From NCBI RefSeq assembly GCF_030125375.1, contig NZ_JASJUU010000003.1, forward strand, positions 200,247 to 264,246: DNA of 64,000 nucleotides, in the 5' to 3' direction. This document shows, one piece after another, positions 17,850 to 27,382 of this stretch. Origin of the DNA: Pseudoalteromonas umbrosa (GTDB lineage Bacteria; Pseudomonadota; Gammaproteobacteria; Enterobacterales; Alteromonadaceae). The notes under the pieces are model-generated. The model had not been told where the DNA came from. It made no database searches and was given only the letters and a program-made list of their open reading frames with translations. A program made the translations under genes and the position numbers. Each line of letters opens with the position of its first letter. The stretch's first letter is position 1.

Positions 17850-19073
17850 GTGAGAGAGGAAACACTCGAACTACTTAAGGCGCATAGTAACCGCTCAAAA
17901 GCGCGTTTATCTAGCATGATGAGCTTACCTATAGAGCAAAGTGCTCATTGTGCTGAAATTGTCGACGAAAATGGTAAAACCTATTTAGATTTTGGTGGGT
18001 TTGGGGTCTTTATTTTGGGCCACAAACATCCACAAGTCGTGGCGGCGGTTAAGTCACAAATAGACATTATGCCAATGAGTTCACGCACGCTTGTGAGCCC
18101 AAATTTGGCTTCTGCCAGTAAAAAGCTGGTGGATATTTGCCCTGATCCTATTCAATATGCCTTTTTCACTAATTCTGGTGCGGAATCTACAGAGCTGGGG
18201 TTGAAGCTCGCCAGAGCCAATGGCTGTAAGCATATTATTGCCGTGACGGGCAGTTATCATGGAAAGTCACTGGGGGCTTTGTCTGTAACACATCGTGATG
18301 AATTTCGCACGCCATTTGCGCCTTTGTTTGACAATGTTGAGTTTGTCGAACGAGACAATGTTGTAGCACTAAAAGCGGCGTTTGCTAAACACAAAGATCC
18401 AGTTGCTTTTATCGCTGAGCCTGTTCAAGGTGAGGGCGGTGTTTATGCCCTGAGCTATGAATTTTTACATACAGCCAAGCAGTTGTGTGAGCAATCAAAA
18501 GGCCTATTTATCTGTGATGAAATCCAGTCTGGGCTTGCGCGAACTGGCAGTATGTGGGCCATTGATAAACACAACATAGTGCCGGATGTCATGTTGGTTG
18601 GCAAAGGCCTCAGTGGTGGCGTGGTGCCGTGCGCTGCTGTGGTTGCTACAGAATCCGCTTTTGCACCCTTAAACAAAGACTTTATGCTGCACTCAAGCAC
18701 CTTTGGTGGCTCTCCTATCGCGCTGGCTGCGGCTGAAGCAACGATTGATGTGCTGCTTAAAGAACAGGTTGCAGAACGGGTGTCCAAGATTGGGCAGAAC
18801 ATTGTGAGCAAATTAAAAAGCATTGCGGCGGCACATAACAACAGTGCTTCGCAGCAAATCATCGTGCGCGGAGAGGGGCTTTTGATCGGTATTGATGTTG
18901 GAACCCCAGCTCGTGCAGGCCAGCTGACTCTGTCACTTTTACATCACAACATCCTGACGAGCCACTCATTAAGTAATGCGTCTACGGTACGTTTAACCCC
19001 GTGTGCTTTTTTAGCTGATGAACAGTTAACACAGCTATATACCGCGTTTGAAAACGCAATTGACAAGATTTAA
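17850..19073 (+). CDS. Class III PLP-dependent aminotransferase
   Basis: 407 residues from GTG at 17850, one base after the previous stop, with GGGAG upstream. Shows the PLP-binding SGAESTELGLKLAR and SYHGKSLGA, the Asp of CDEIQSGLARTG, and the Schiff-base Lys252 in VGKGLSGGVVP; STFGGSPIALAAA follows. Typical class III length. Family members aminate aldehydes or keto acids, including fatty aldehydes in tambjamine synthesis. Inferred role: aldehyde to primary amine in this operon. Confidence 0.9.
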   Translation: MREETLELLKAHSNRSKARLSSMMSLPIEQSAHCAEIVDENGKTYLDFGGFGVFILGHKHPQVVAAVKSQIDIMPMSSRTLVSPNLASASKKLVDICPDPIQYAFFTNSGAESTELGLKLARANGCKHIIAVTGSYHGKSLGALSVTHRDEFRTPFAPLFDNVEFVERDNVVALKAAFAKHKDPVAFIAEPVQGEGGVYALSYEFLHTAKQLCEQSKGLFICDEIQSGLARTGSMWAIDKHNIVPDVMLVGKGLSGGVVPCAAVVATESAFAPLNKDFMLHSSTFGGSPIALAAAEATIDVLLKEQVAERVSKIGQNIVSKLKSIAAAHNNSASQQIIVRGEGLLIGIDVGTPARAGQLTLSLLHHNILTSHSLSNASTVRLTPCAFLADEQLTQLYTAFENAIDKI

Positions 19074-19082
19074 GGAAATACC

Positions 19083-19529
19083 ATGAGAGACGTAAAATAT
19101 ACCCAAACAGTTAATGCATCAGCGGTAGAAGCATTTGAGAAAATTGCCGACTTCAAATCGTTTGAAAGTCATTGTCAGGCGGTGATCTCTGTTGATGTGA
19201 CTGAGATTAATGAGGCTGAGTCTGAATCAACTTGGTTGGTGCATTTTCATGATGGAAAAATGTCGTGGCGCGAACGCGATATTTTCAACAAAAGTGACTT
19301 GAAGATTGAATTTACGCAAATAGAAGGGGATGCAGATATCTTTGAAGGGTTCTGGTCTATTGAAGCCCTTTCTGAAGGTCAATGCACAGTAACGTTTGAT
19401 GCGCGTTTTTGCATGGGGATCCCAACGCTTGCGGATATCTTAGAGCCAATTGCGGAATCTGCTATCAAGCAAAATGTTGAGCAAATGTTGAGCGAGTTAT
19501 TCGCCAGCCAGCAAGAGGCAGTTGCATGA
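19083..19529 (+). CDS. SRPBCC / polyketide-cyclase-like protein
   Basis: 148 residues, MRDVKYTQTVNASAVEAFEKIADF..., a START-like ligand-binding fold of the cyclase/RatA group. An AAGGAA site precedes the ATG. The stop overlaps the next ATG by four bases, showing translational coupling. In biosynthetic clusters such proteins cyclise or shield reactive intermediates; here the role is inferred only from context. Confidence 0.8.
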   Translation: MRDVKYTQTVNASAVEAFEKIADFKSFESHCQAVISVDVTEINEAESESTWLVHFHDGKMSWRERDIFNKSDLKIEFTQIEGDADIFEGFWSIEALSEGQCTVTFDARFCMGIPTLADILEPIAESAIKQNVEQMLSELFASQQEAVA

Positions 19530-20641
19530 GTACATTCCAAAACGCGCAGCATTTGCTGCGCGATACGTTGCCAGAATTGGCAAATTATTTGGCCGAAACC
19601 CCCTTTGACGCGCTAGAAGATGAGAAAAGCCAAGCCATCAATATATTCAGAGATACAGGTGGTGCACCTACTTTGGTGAAGCAAAAGTATGGTGGAAAAG
19701 GCTTGGATGCATGGCAAGCTGTGCAATTGCAAATGGCCATTGGTGGCGCATCACCATCGCTTGCAATTGCTGTTGGTATGCATCAGTTTTCGATTGCGAC
19801 TTTGCAAGAAATGGCGAAAGTGGGTAATGGACTTGAGTCTTTGATGTTAGAAGGGATCTCTCGTTCAAACTTATTGGTGTCTTCTGCTTTTAGCGAAGGC
19901 CAAATAGGTAAAAGTATCTTAAAAAGCTCAATTGTCGCAAAAGAAGTAGATAAAGGTTATGTGATTTCAGGCGTTAAAAAGCCGTGTAGTTTAGCGCACT
20001 GCATGGATTTGTTGACTGCTAGTGTTCAAGTTGAACCTAAAGACGGAGAGCCTTACTTTGCTGTTGCCATGATTCACAAAGCGTGTGAGGGGATCTCGGT
20101 TGAAAAGTTTTGGCAAGCACCTTTTTTACAAGCTAGCCAAAGTGAAGCTGTCGTTTTAGAAAACGTGTTTGTGCCTCATTCAATGTTAGTGAATGTAGAT
20201 GAAAAGTCTGCTTATCAGTCACATGTTGCCGGATTTGTGTGGTTTGAACTCATTACCTGTGCGTCATACTTAGGTATGGTATGTGGTTTAGTTGAGCGTG
20301 CTGGTGAGCTTGGCAGATTGCAAGGTACAGATAAGGCGCAGGCTCATATTCAATTAGAAGCATGTGCATTATCGCTCAAAGCAATCGCTGCAGATATGAA
20401 TGAGCAAACTCAAGATACCTTGGCACAAGTTTTAAGCGTGCGCTATCACTTGCAAGATGTTTTAGCGAATGTAACGCAAAGCACACTGAGTTTAGTGGGG
20501 GGAATTAATTACATTAACAATGGATATTTTGCGGCGATAGCGCAGATTATACATGCATTTAATTTTCATCCACCTGCCAAGCATGCCATGTATGGGCCTT
20601 TGAATCAGTACTTTGATGGTCAAGAGTTGGAGGTGGTGTAA
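19526..20641 (+). CDS. Acyl-CoA-dehydrogenase-like flavoprotein
   Basis: 371 residues with acyl-CoA dehydrogenase organisation: N-terminal helices, the GGKGLDAWQAVQLQMAIGGASPSLAIAVGMH stretch, a beta-domain (VSSAFSEGQIG..., KGYVISGVKKPCSLAHCMD, VVLENVFVPHSMLV), and C-terminal helices ending LVGGINYINNGYFAAI. The catalytic Glu was not pinned down. It would add a double bond to an acyl or alkyl-amine chain; tambjamine TamP is a functional parallel. ATGA overlap with the gene before and one-base overlap with the gene after. Confidence 0.82.
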   Translation: MSTFQNAQHLLRDTLPELANYLAETPFDALEDEKSQAINIFRDTGGAPTLVKQKYGGKGLDAWQAVQLQMAIGGASPSLAIAVGMHQFSIATLQEMAKVGNGLESLMLEGISRSNLLVSSAFSEGQIGKSILKSSIVAKEVDKGYVISGVKKPCSLAHCMDLLTASVQVEPKDGEPYFAVAMIHKACEGISVEKFWQAPFLQASQSEAVVLENVFVPHSMLVNVDEKSAYQSHVAGFVWFELITCASYLGMVCGLVERAGELGRLQGTDKAQAHIQLEACALSLKAIAADMNEQTQDTLAQVLSVRYHLQDVLANVTQSTLSLVGGINYINNGYFAAIAQIIHAFNFHPPAKHAMYGPLNQYFDGQELEVV

Positions 20642-21465
20642 TGCGTATAGCGCTGTGCAATATTGAAAATATGGCGACACAACCTGCCATCCTTCAGGTG
20701 TTAGAGACGCACAAGGATGAGATAAAGCTGGTGATAACCAGTGATCCGTACTCTAAAAAAAATGGCGGATTTTTAGCGCAAGCGTATAAAAATATGCGCT
20801 TTAGAGGGTATGGATTCACAGAGTATCTCTTTGTAAAAATGGTGTTTTTATCCCTGATACGCCCGTTGTTGAAATGCTTTGGTGTGGATGTGTTGCCCAG
20901 TATTGAACAGCGCTGTAACGAGCTGGGTATTAACTATATTAAGGTGAAAGACATAAACTCTGCCGATGTGGTTGAGCTTGTTAGAAACCAAAATATTGAC
21001 TTTTTGAGTATTTACTATTTTGACCAAATTTTACATGACGAGATAATTAATTCTGCAACACAAGGCGTGGTTAATTTTCATCCTGCATATTTGCCAAAAT
21101 GCCGAGGTTTGTTCCCGATCATGTTTAGCTATCTTTATAATGAAGAAAATTATGGTATCTCTGCACATTGGGTTGAAAATAAAGAGATTGATGCTGGGCC
21201 TGTGATCGCTCAAAGTGCGATAAAGGTGAATGGTGCGACATGTTTATTGGAGATAGATAGACAAGTGAGTAACTGTTTTCCGACTTTATACGGGCAAGTA
21301 TTAGAGTTGTTGAAGTGCCAACAAGTGGAGGCGAGGGTTCAATCTCAGCAAAGTAGTTACTTCTCATATCCGACACGAATACATTTGCGTGAACTGAAAA
21401 CAACTTTGCCTTTGATACAGTGGCGTTGGGTTGTACGCAACATAGGTAAGAAAAGTACACAATGA
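20641..21465 (+). CDS. Formyltransferase (Fmt-like) in biosynthetic operon
   Basis: 274 residues. The formyltransferase catalytic triad is present: Asn145 and His147 in VNFHPAYLPKCRG and Asp184 in EIDAGPVI. Family members move a formyl group from 10-formyltetrahydrofolate to an amine (Met-tRNA, sugar amines, hydroxyornithine in siderophores). It lacks the C-terminal tRNA-binding domain length of Fmt (about 315). A hydrophobic stretch near 63-80 is unusual. Inferred to N-formylate the amine made by the preceding enzymes. Start overlaps the previous stop (TAATG). Confidence 0.85.
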   Translation: MRIALCNIENMATQPAILQVLETHKDEIKLVITSDPYSKKNGGFLAQAYKNMRFRGYGFTEYLFVKMVFLSLIRPLLKCFGVDVLPSIEQRCNELGINYIKVKDINSADVVELVRNQNIDFLSIYYFDQILHDEIINSATQGVVNFHPAYLPKCRGLFPIMFSYLYNEENYGISAHWVENKEIDAGPVIAQSAIKVNGATCLLEIDRQVSNCFPTLYGQVLELLKCQQVEARVQSQQSSYFSYPTRIHLRELKTTLPLIQWRWVVRNIGKKSTQ

Positions 21466-21600
21466 TTGGATTAACAGAGACTTAATTAAAAATAAAATTG
21501 AATTTTTTTTTAGTATTTCTAGTATAAAAATCAAACAAGGGTACAATGAATACGGCTTTAGATAATTTATTCTAATTTCTATTGTACGACAACATTAGAT

Positions 21601-21634
21601 GAGCGGACCTAATAGGCCGCTCTAGGTGTTTTAA
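21601..21634 (+). terminator. Hairpin after the biosynthetic operon
   Basis: GAGCGG...CCGCTC (21601-21622) with internal mismatches, then GTTTT a few bases later. Probably separates the operon from the efflux genes. Confidence 0.5.
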
Positions 21635-21732
21635 ATGCTTTATATTTGAGTTTACAAACATATGACACAATGCACTAAACTCTAGGCTGGTTTAGCAAGT
21701 ATATAAAGTATAGAAATTCGCAAGGAACCATT

Positions 21733-22803
21733 ATGAGAGTTTTATTGGGCTTAATGCTGTTAATGAATGCGCATTGGGCATGGGCAGATAACCAAGGTGC
21801 TGAGAAAGAAGGGCTTCCTGTCGCAGCCTATAGCTTGCAGCAAGCAACTGGCTTCCATCAGTTTCGTCAGGTAACAGGGCAAGTCGTTAAACATCAAGAG
21901 GCTGAGATTGGCTTTGAATTTAGTGGTGTATTGGAGGCTTTATATGCAGATCAAGGCGACACTATCAAAAAAGGGCAGATACTTGCTAAACAAAATACCC
22001 AGTTACTTGAAATTGAAAAACTAGAGCTACTTGCCAATCTAGACAAGATCAAAGCCCAATTGACACTGGCACAGCAAGACAGCGAACGGTTATTAAAGCT
22101 GAGTAAGTCGAACTACTCTGCCCAGCAGCAACTAGACCAAAACCGCTCTCAAATTGCGGTATTAAAAGCTGAAATTCAGGTGCTCAATGTAAAATTAAAA
22201 GGCATGGATGTAAGGCTAGATAAAGCACACCTCAAGGCGCCTTTTGATGGTGTGATTGCTATGCGTGAGGTGTCGATAGGCGAGGTTGTGGGGCCCGGTC
22301 AAATTGCGTTGCGAGTATTAGAGCAGAGCAATTCAGAAGTGCGCATTGGCGTGCCGCAAAATTTGTTGTCAAATATACAGCCGATGATGCCTATTACGAT
22401 TGGTGGTAGTGTGTATCAAGCGCAAAAGCGCTCAGGCGGCACCAATTTAGATCCAATTTCAAGAACTGTACAATTACGTTTTGCTTTACCAAGCGATGCC
22501 GTTGTTTTTTCTGGTCAGATGGCTTCGATGATCATAGCGAAAAAGCGTGAGAAATTAGGATACTGGGTGCCAATGAGTGCACTCACCAATGGAACTCGCG
22601 GTACTTGGCAGATATATCAAATAGAGCAAGGACATTTACAACCGACAGCGGTTGAGGTGTTACATAGCGATGGGCAATATGCGTTTATAGATGGCGACTT
22701 GGAAAATGGCACTAAGATTTTAGCCAACGGTACACATAAAGTTGCTGCAAATATTAAAGTAGATATCGTCCAGTCGGTTGCGACTCGAGGTGAGCAGCAA
22801 TGA
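21733..22803 (+). CDS. RND efflux periplasmic adaptor (HlyD/AcrA family)
   Basis: 356 residues with a signal peptide (MRVLLGLMLLMNAHWAWA). A barrel-sandwich half motif (GVLEALYADQGDTIKKGQILAKQN), a coiled-coil hairpin (about 90-155) and the second half (LKAPFDGVIAMREVSIGEVVGPGQ) are clear. It joins the inner-membrane pump to an outer-membrane channel. The stop overlaps the pump start by four bases. Ribosome site AAGGAA. No TolC-like gene is adjacent. Co-direction with the operon upstream suggests export of its product, which is inference. Confidence 0.9.
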   Translation: MRVLLGLMLLMNAHWAWADNQGAEKEGLPVAAYSLQQATGFHQFRQVTGQVVKHQEAEIGFEFSGVLEALYADQGDTIKKGQILAKQNTQLLEIEKLELLANLDKIKAQLTLAQQDSERLLKLSKSNYSAQQQLDQNRSQIAVLKAEIQVLNVKLKGMDVRLDKAHLKAPFDGVIAMREVSIGEVVGPGQIALRVLEQSNSEVRIGVPQNLLSNIQPMMPITIGGSVYQAQKRSGGTNLDPISRTVQLRFALPSDAVVFSGQMASMIIAKKREKLGYWVPMSALTNGTRGTWQIYQIEQGHLQPTAVEVLHSDGQYAFIDGDLENGTKILANGTHKVAANIKVDIVQSVATRGEQQ

Positions 22804-25800
22804 TAGCATTTTTGCTCAAAAACGTTCGATTTCAGGTGTTACTCATTGCACTGCTACTAGTGTCTGGCTTTGCCGCTCTAAGCAGTTTACCGCGCACAGA
22901 AGACCCCCGTATTATCAATCGTTTTGCCTTTGTAACTACGTATTTACCGGGCGCGTCTGCTGCCCGAGTTGAAGCCCAGATCACAGAAAAAATAGAGCAA
23001 AAATTAAAGCAACAGTCCGAGATCAAAAACCTTATTGCAATGTCACGCGCGGGGATCAGCGTATTAAGTATTGAACTTGAAGATGCCGTGACAGACAGCA
23101 CGCCCGTGTGGTCTAGAATGCGAGATTTGCTTGCTGACGTGCAAATAGAATTGCCAGAAGAGGCCTCGTCACCTTTACTCGAAGACGATAGAGGCTATGC
23201 CTATACAAAAATTGTGGCACTTACTATAGAGCCGGATGAAACCGAGTCTTTATCTTTGCAGCAGGCCAAACAAATCGCGGTGAATCGCTACACCAAAGAG
23301 CTTCGCAATCAACTACGTAACCAAAGCGGTGTTGAGGTGGTTCATTTATTTGGTGTGGCAAATGAGGAAGTGAGAGTCACACTTGACCCAGCTAAATTAA
23401 AATTAGCGGGCTTATCATTCGAGCAAGTAGCGCATGCGGTAAAAAATGCGGATGCGAAAGTCTCTGCGGGGATGATAAGCAATGCGCAAATTCAAATGCA
23501 GGTTGAATTGAGTGGTGAGTTCAAGTCCATTCCGCGTATTGCGGCTATTCCTATTCAAAGTGACAGCCGCTACGGGCAAATACAGCTTAGTGATATTGCC
23601 ACAGTTGAGCGTATGCTGGTTGAACCGCAGCAAGAGATTGCTTGGGTAGATGGGTTGCCCGGCGCGTATCTAGGTATTCGTATGCTGCCTGATGTGCGCA
23701 TTGATAAGTTTTCAGATCAGATTGATGCATTGTTAAACGAATTTAGTAAAACATTGCCAAACAATATCCAAATGCATAGCCTGTTTGACCAAAAAGGTTA
23801 CACAGAGGATAGATTAGGCAGTTTATTAGATAACATATTGCTCGGCTTTGTACTGATTTTGGCAGTACTGTTTGTCACTCTGGGCCTCAGAGCTGCCATT
23901 ATTGTTGGCATGGCACTACCTTTGACCGTGATGTTTACTTTGGCCTGTATGAATATATATGGCTTGCCTATTCATCAGATCTCGGTAACTGGGTTAGTGG
24001 TAGCGTTGGGTATTATGGTTGATAACGCCATTGTGATTACAGATGCCATACAGAGATACCGCCAGCAAGGTTTAGCTGTGATTAAAGCGGTGTCAAAAGC
24101 GGTGCACCATTTTTGGTTACCACTATTGAGCTCAACATTGACCACCATTTTGGCATTTATGCCAATTGTGCTCATGCCAGGTCCATCTGGTGAATTTGTT
24201 GGTGGTATTGCGCTGAGTGTTATCTTCGCATTGATAGGTTCCTATCTTATTTCACATACCTTGATTGCCGTATTTGCAGGTAAATATGTACAAGTCGATG
24301 CGCAAAATAGTTCAGGCTTTTTAACACAAGGCATCAGGCTAAAAGGGCTTAGTCAGGTCTTTGAACAGTTACTCAGTCGCTCTTTGAATAAGCCATTGTT
24401 AACAGCGCTGTGTGTCATGGTACTCCCGGTGATTGGTTTTATTTCTGCTGGCAAATTGACGGAGCAGTTTTTCCCGCCCGCGGATAGAGATATGTTCCAT
24501 ATTGAAGTTCGCTTGTCCGACAATGCCAGCATACATGCGACCAAAGCATTGGTGAAAAGAATGGATGCGCATATTTTAAAACACGAGGGGATAGAGCGTT
24601 TAGATTGGATGGTCGGACGTAATATTCCGATTTTTTATTACAACTTGATGCAAAGAGATAAAGGCGCGCGAAACTACGCTCAGGCCATGGTCAAAGTGAC
24701 AGACTTTGAGCGTGCCAATGAGCTTATTCGAACTTTACAAGTGGAACTCGATCGCGCGTTTCCTGAGGCACAAACCTTGGTCAGGAAGCTGGAGCAAGGC
24801 CCGCCATTCAATGCGCCGATAGAAATTAGGATATTTGGCCCTGATCTCGATAATTTAGCGGAATTGGGCCAGCGGGTTAAGCAAACCGTTATTGCACACC
24901 CTGAAGTCACACATACGCGTACAACATTGCAGTCGGGTGCTGCGAAGGTTGAGTTATTGGCGCAAGAGTCGCAACTTATTCATGCAGGTGCACAAGCTCA
25001 ACGTGTTGCTACGCAATTGCAAGCTCAGTCTCAAGGCGTGACTGTCGCAAGCGTATTGGAGGATACTGAAACGGTGCCTGTTAACTTAAGATTTGATAAT
25101 CAATATCGCGATGGGCTGGATGGCCTTGCTAATGTTGAGATCATGGGCAACCAGTCTTTATTATTGTCAGCATTTGCTACAAGTCATATTGTGCCTGAGC
25201 AAAGTACTATTCATCGCCGTAATGGCGAGCGCTTAAATGTGGTTGAAGCATTTTTACAAGCGGATGTACTACCCGCGAAGGTGCTGAAAGACCTTCAACT
25301 TCAACTCGAAAAGGAGCAGTTTACTTTACCTGTTGGTTATCGTTTAGAGATCGGTGGTGAGTCTCAGCAGCGAGATCAAGCAGTGGGAAGTCTGCTGGGG
25401 AAAGTTGGGGTGATTTTTGTTCTGCTTATTACTGTGTTGGTACTGACTTTTAATTCTTTTACTACAACAGGGCTGATCCTCATCACTGCATTTCAGTCTG
25501 CCATGTTAGGGATTTTAAGTGTATACATCGCGGGTTTCCCATTTGGATTTACCGTGATCATAGGCTTACTTGGTCTAATGGGACTGGCGATTAATGCAGC
25601 CATTGTGATTTTATCTGAACTCAGGGCTAATGAAGCGAGTACTGTCGATGAAATTGTAACAGGTGTGATGACATGTGCGCGGCATATCACTTCAACAACG
25701 ATTACAACTGTAGGCGGGTTTTTACCGTTAATTTTAGCGGGAGGGAGTTTCTGGCCACCGTTTGCAATCGCGATAGCGGGTGGAACTGTGTTAACGACCG

Positions 25801-25895
25801 TTTTATCGTTTTTCTTTGTGCCGAGTTGTTATTGGTTAATGCAAAAAAAGCGCACGACTTCGTTTATTGCAAGGGTTAAGCGTTTAACGACTTAG
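22800..25895 (+). CDS. RND-family inner-membrane efflux pump
   Basis: 1031 residues, the normal size of AcrB-type pumps, with two sets of transmembrane segments and large periplasmic loops. TM4 reads LGIMVDNAIVITDAIQRY, so the second Asp of the AcrB Asp-Asp pair is Asn, common in some RND subfamilies. Proton-driven export of hydrophobic compounds. Second gene of the efflux pair, overlapping the adaptor gene. Confidence 0.93.
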   Translation: MIAFLLKNVRFQVLLIALLLVSGFAALSSLPRTEDPRIINRFAFVTTYLPGASAARVEAQITEKIEQKLKQQSEIKNLIAMSRAGISVLSIELEDAVTDSTPVWSRMRDLLADVQIELPEEASSPLLEDDRGYAYTKIVALTIEPDETESLSLQQAKQIAVNRYTKELRNQLRNQSGVEVVHLFGVANEEVRVTLDPAKLKLAGLSFEQVAHAVKNADAKVSAGMISNAQIQMQVELSGEFKSIPRIAAIPIQSDSRYGQIQLSDIATVERMLVEPQQEIAWVDGLPGAYLGIRMLPDVRIDKFSDQIDALLNEFSKTLPNNIQMHSLFDQKGYTEDRLGSLLDNILLGFVLILAVLFVTLGLRAAIIVGMALPLTVMFTLACMNIYGLPIHQISVTGLVVALGIMVDNAIVITDAIQRYRQQGLAVIKAVSKAVHHFWLPLLSSTLTTILAFMPIVLMPGPSGEFVGGIALSVIFALIGSYLISHTLIAVFAGKYVQVDAQNSSGFLTQGIRLKGLSQVFEQLLSRSLNKPLLTALCVMVLPVIGFISAGKLTEQFFPPADRDMFHIEVRLSDNASIHATKALVKRMDAHILKHEGIERLDWMVGRNIPIFYYNLMQRDKGARNYAQAMVKVTDFERANELIRTLQVELDRAFPEAQTLVRKLEQGPPFNAPIEIRIFGPDLDNLAELGQRVKQTVIAHPEVTHTRTTLQSGAAKVELLAQESQLIHAGAQAQRVATQLQAQSQGVTVASVLEDTETVPVNLRFDNQYRDGLDGLANVEIMGNQSLLLSAFATSHIVPEQSTIHRRNGERLNVVEAFLQADVLPAKVLKDLQLQLEKEQFTLPVGYRLEIGGESQQRDQAVGSLLGKVGVIFVLLITVLVLTFNSFTTTGLILITAFQSAMLGILSVYIAGFPFGFTVIIGLLGLMGLAINAAIVILSELRANEASTVDEIVTGVMTCARHITSTTITTVGGFLPLILAGGSFWPPFAIAIAGGTVLTTVLSFFFVPSCYWLMQKKRTTSFIARVKRLTT

Positions 25896-25912
25896 GTCAT
25901 AAGATTAATACT

Positions 25913-25940
25913 ATATGGCCAGTATGTATACTGGTCATAT
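25913..25940. terminator. Long inverted repeat after the RND gene
   Basis: A 13-bp near-perfect dyad (arms ATATGGCCAGTAT / ATACTGGTCATAT) separated by GT. A strong hairpin 17 bp after the pump stop; no T run, so termination is uncertain. Confidence 0.5.
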
Positions 25941-26008
25941 CTCCCTATATCTTAAAATAAAAATTTTTCCTCCATTTTATTTGCATATTCTCTGATTAAA
26001 ATTGCTGT

Positions 26009-26073
26009 ATTCAAGTTACGACCTTGAATAATACCTTCCAAGCAAGCAGAGTCACATGGATGTGACTTTTTAT
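26009..26073 (+). other. Paired hairpins ending in a terminator-like element
   Basis: ATTCAAG/CTTGAAT (26009-26029) followed by AGTCAC-ATGGAT-GTGACT (26051-26068) and TTTTTA. It may be the true end of the efflux transcript or a small RNA. The rest of 25941-26440 shows no gene, only a small CCACCT/AGGTGG stem at 26212-26232. Confidence 0.35.
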
Positions 26074-26440
26074 ACTCCATACTTTTCCAAATTATCAAGC
26101 TAAATTAACTATGCAAGCCGCTATTACATTCAATTGAAAGCTGCAAAAAAACACAGAAAAAGCTATAGCCTATGGAGGGTTATAACATGTTTCGGCATAT
26201 TGTTTTGTATGCCACCTGTAGCGGAGAAGGTGGGAACCATTATCTATTTTTGTGTCAATTGTTCATTGAGTAAGTATCGTTTGATAAGTGTTTAAATGGC
26301 TTTTTATAAATGACTAACTTTATGGCATCTTCTTTTTATTGTATTTGAATTTGATTAAAAAGTTTGTAGTAAAAACGAATAGGCTGAAATGATAGAGAGT
26401 ATATAATTTTCTTATTTTTTTTGTTAAGTACACTTTATGA

Positions 26441-26654
26441 GTGCATAAAAATATATTAAAAAGCTTACGTAATTATATGTGTGAGCTTATGACTTGGGCT
26501 TACTTATCTTGGATTGTTACATATATGTACTATCATGTGAGTGAACCAACGACACCCTTTTTCAAATACTGTGTTTGGGAATGGGTTATTACCACCAGCA
26601 ACATTAGGTGTTTGCATTACAGGGATAGTTCTGCTGTTAGTGGATAGTGATTAA
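26441..26654 (+). pseudogene. Frameshifted small membrane-protein ORF
   Basis: The GTG-opened frame reads ...TWAYLSWIVTYMYYHVSEPTTPF, but after the T5 run at about 26558-26562 the +0 frame loses protein character. The neighbouring frame reads SNTVFGNGLLPPATLGVCITGIVLLLVDSD then a stop at 26652. Removing one T joins them into a 70-residue protein with two hydrophobic segments. Either a decayed gene or a homopolymer error. No family recognised. Confidence 0.35.
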
Positions 26655-26728
26655 TGGCTTTTTATTTATTCTCAGTGTCATACTTTTTTTTGTTGAACAT
26701 ATAACTCATCATTTAAGTTATCAAAATT

Positions 26729-27133
26729 TTAAACTTTGTTAGATGTTTTTGGTGTGTTAAATGCATTTTTCATTAATCGATTAAAGTTATGGCAATCCAA
26801 ATGATTAGAATTTGGACAGTTTGCTACTTTAATTAGCTCAGCTTCAATAGTCTGTAGTTGTTTGATTTTATGAGAAATATCCTGAGATTTTTGAATCAAC
26901 ATATTTCTGTCTATTTCAATATCTTTACCATTAAAAAAAGAGGCGATTTCGTCCAAGGTGAATCCTGCCGTTTGACCAAGTGCAATAACTGATAACTGTT
27001 CGATAATATTATCCGAGTAATACCTTCTTAAGCCGTTCCTGCCAGCAGGTTTGATGAGGCCTTTAGATTCATAATACCTTAGTGCAGAAGCATTAATTCC
27101 CGTTCTTTTAGTTACTTGGCCTATATTTAACAT
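26729..27133 (-). CDS. MerR-family transcriptional regulator
   Basis: 134 residues. N-terminal MerR winged helix (IGQVTKRTGINASALRYYESKGLIKPAGRNGLRRY), a long dimerisation helix, and a C-terminal loop CPNSNHLDC with two Cys separated by seven residues, the same spacing as the metal-binding loop of CueR. Inference: senses a metal or thiol-reactive signal. No metal transporter is adjacent. It is divergent from the membrane-protein pair at 27383. Confidence 0.88.
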   Translation of the reverse strand: MLNIGQVTKRTGINASALRYYESKGLIKPAGRNGLRRYYSDNIIEQLSVIALGQTAGFTLDEIASFFNGKDIEIDRNMLIQKSQDISHKIKQLQTIEAELIKVANCPNSNHLDCHNFNRLMKNAFNTPKTSNKV

Positions 27134-27382
27134 ATCAAATCCTTATTGAGTGAGTTGGCTTTTTTGTTACTTTGTCACATAAATGAATAGTTGTTAAGTA
27201 CAAAAGCACTTTGTTAACAATAATTTGGTGGTAAGCTCAAAATAATTGCAAAAAAATAGTTAATCACTGGATGGTTGGATGTAAAAAAGGTAAAATCTTA
27301 CAAAGCATAGATTTATTCCTCTTATTTTGTTTAACACGAAGTTACACTTAAATTGATTAAAGAGGCATAGTTGGGGTGAGCT

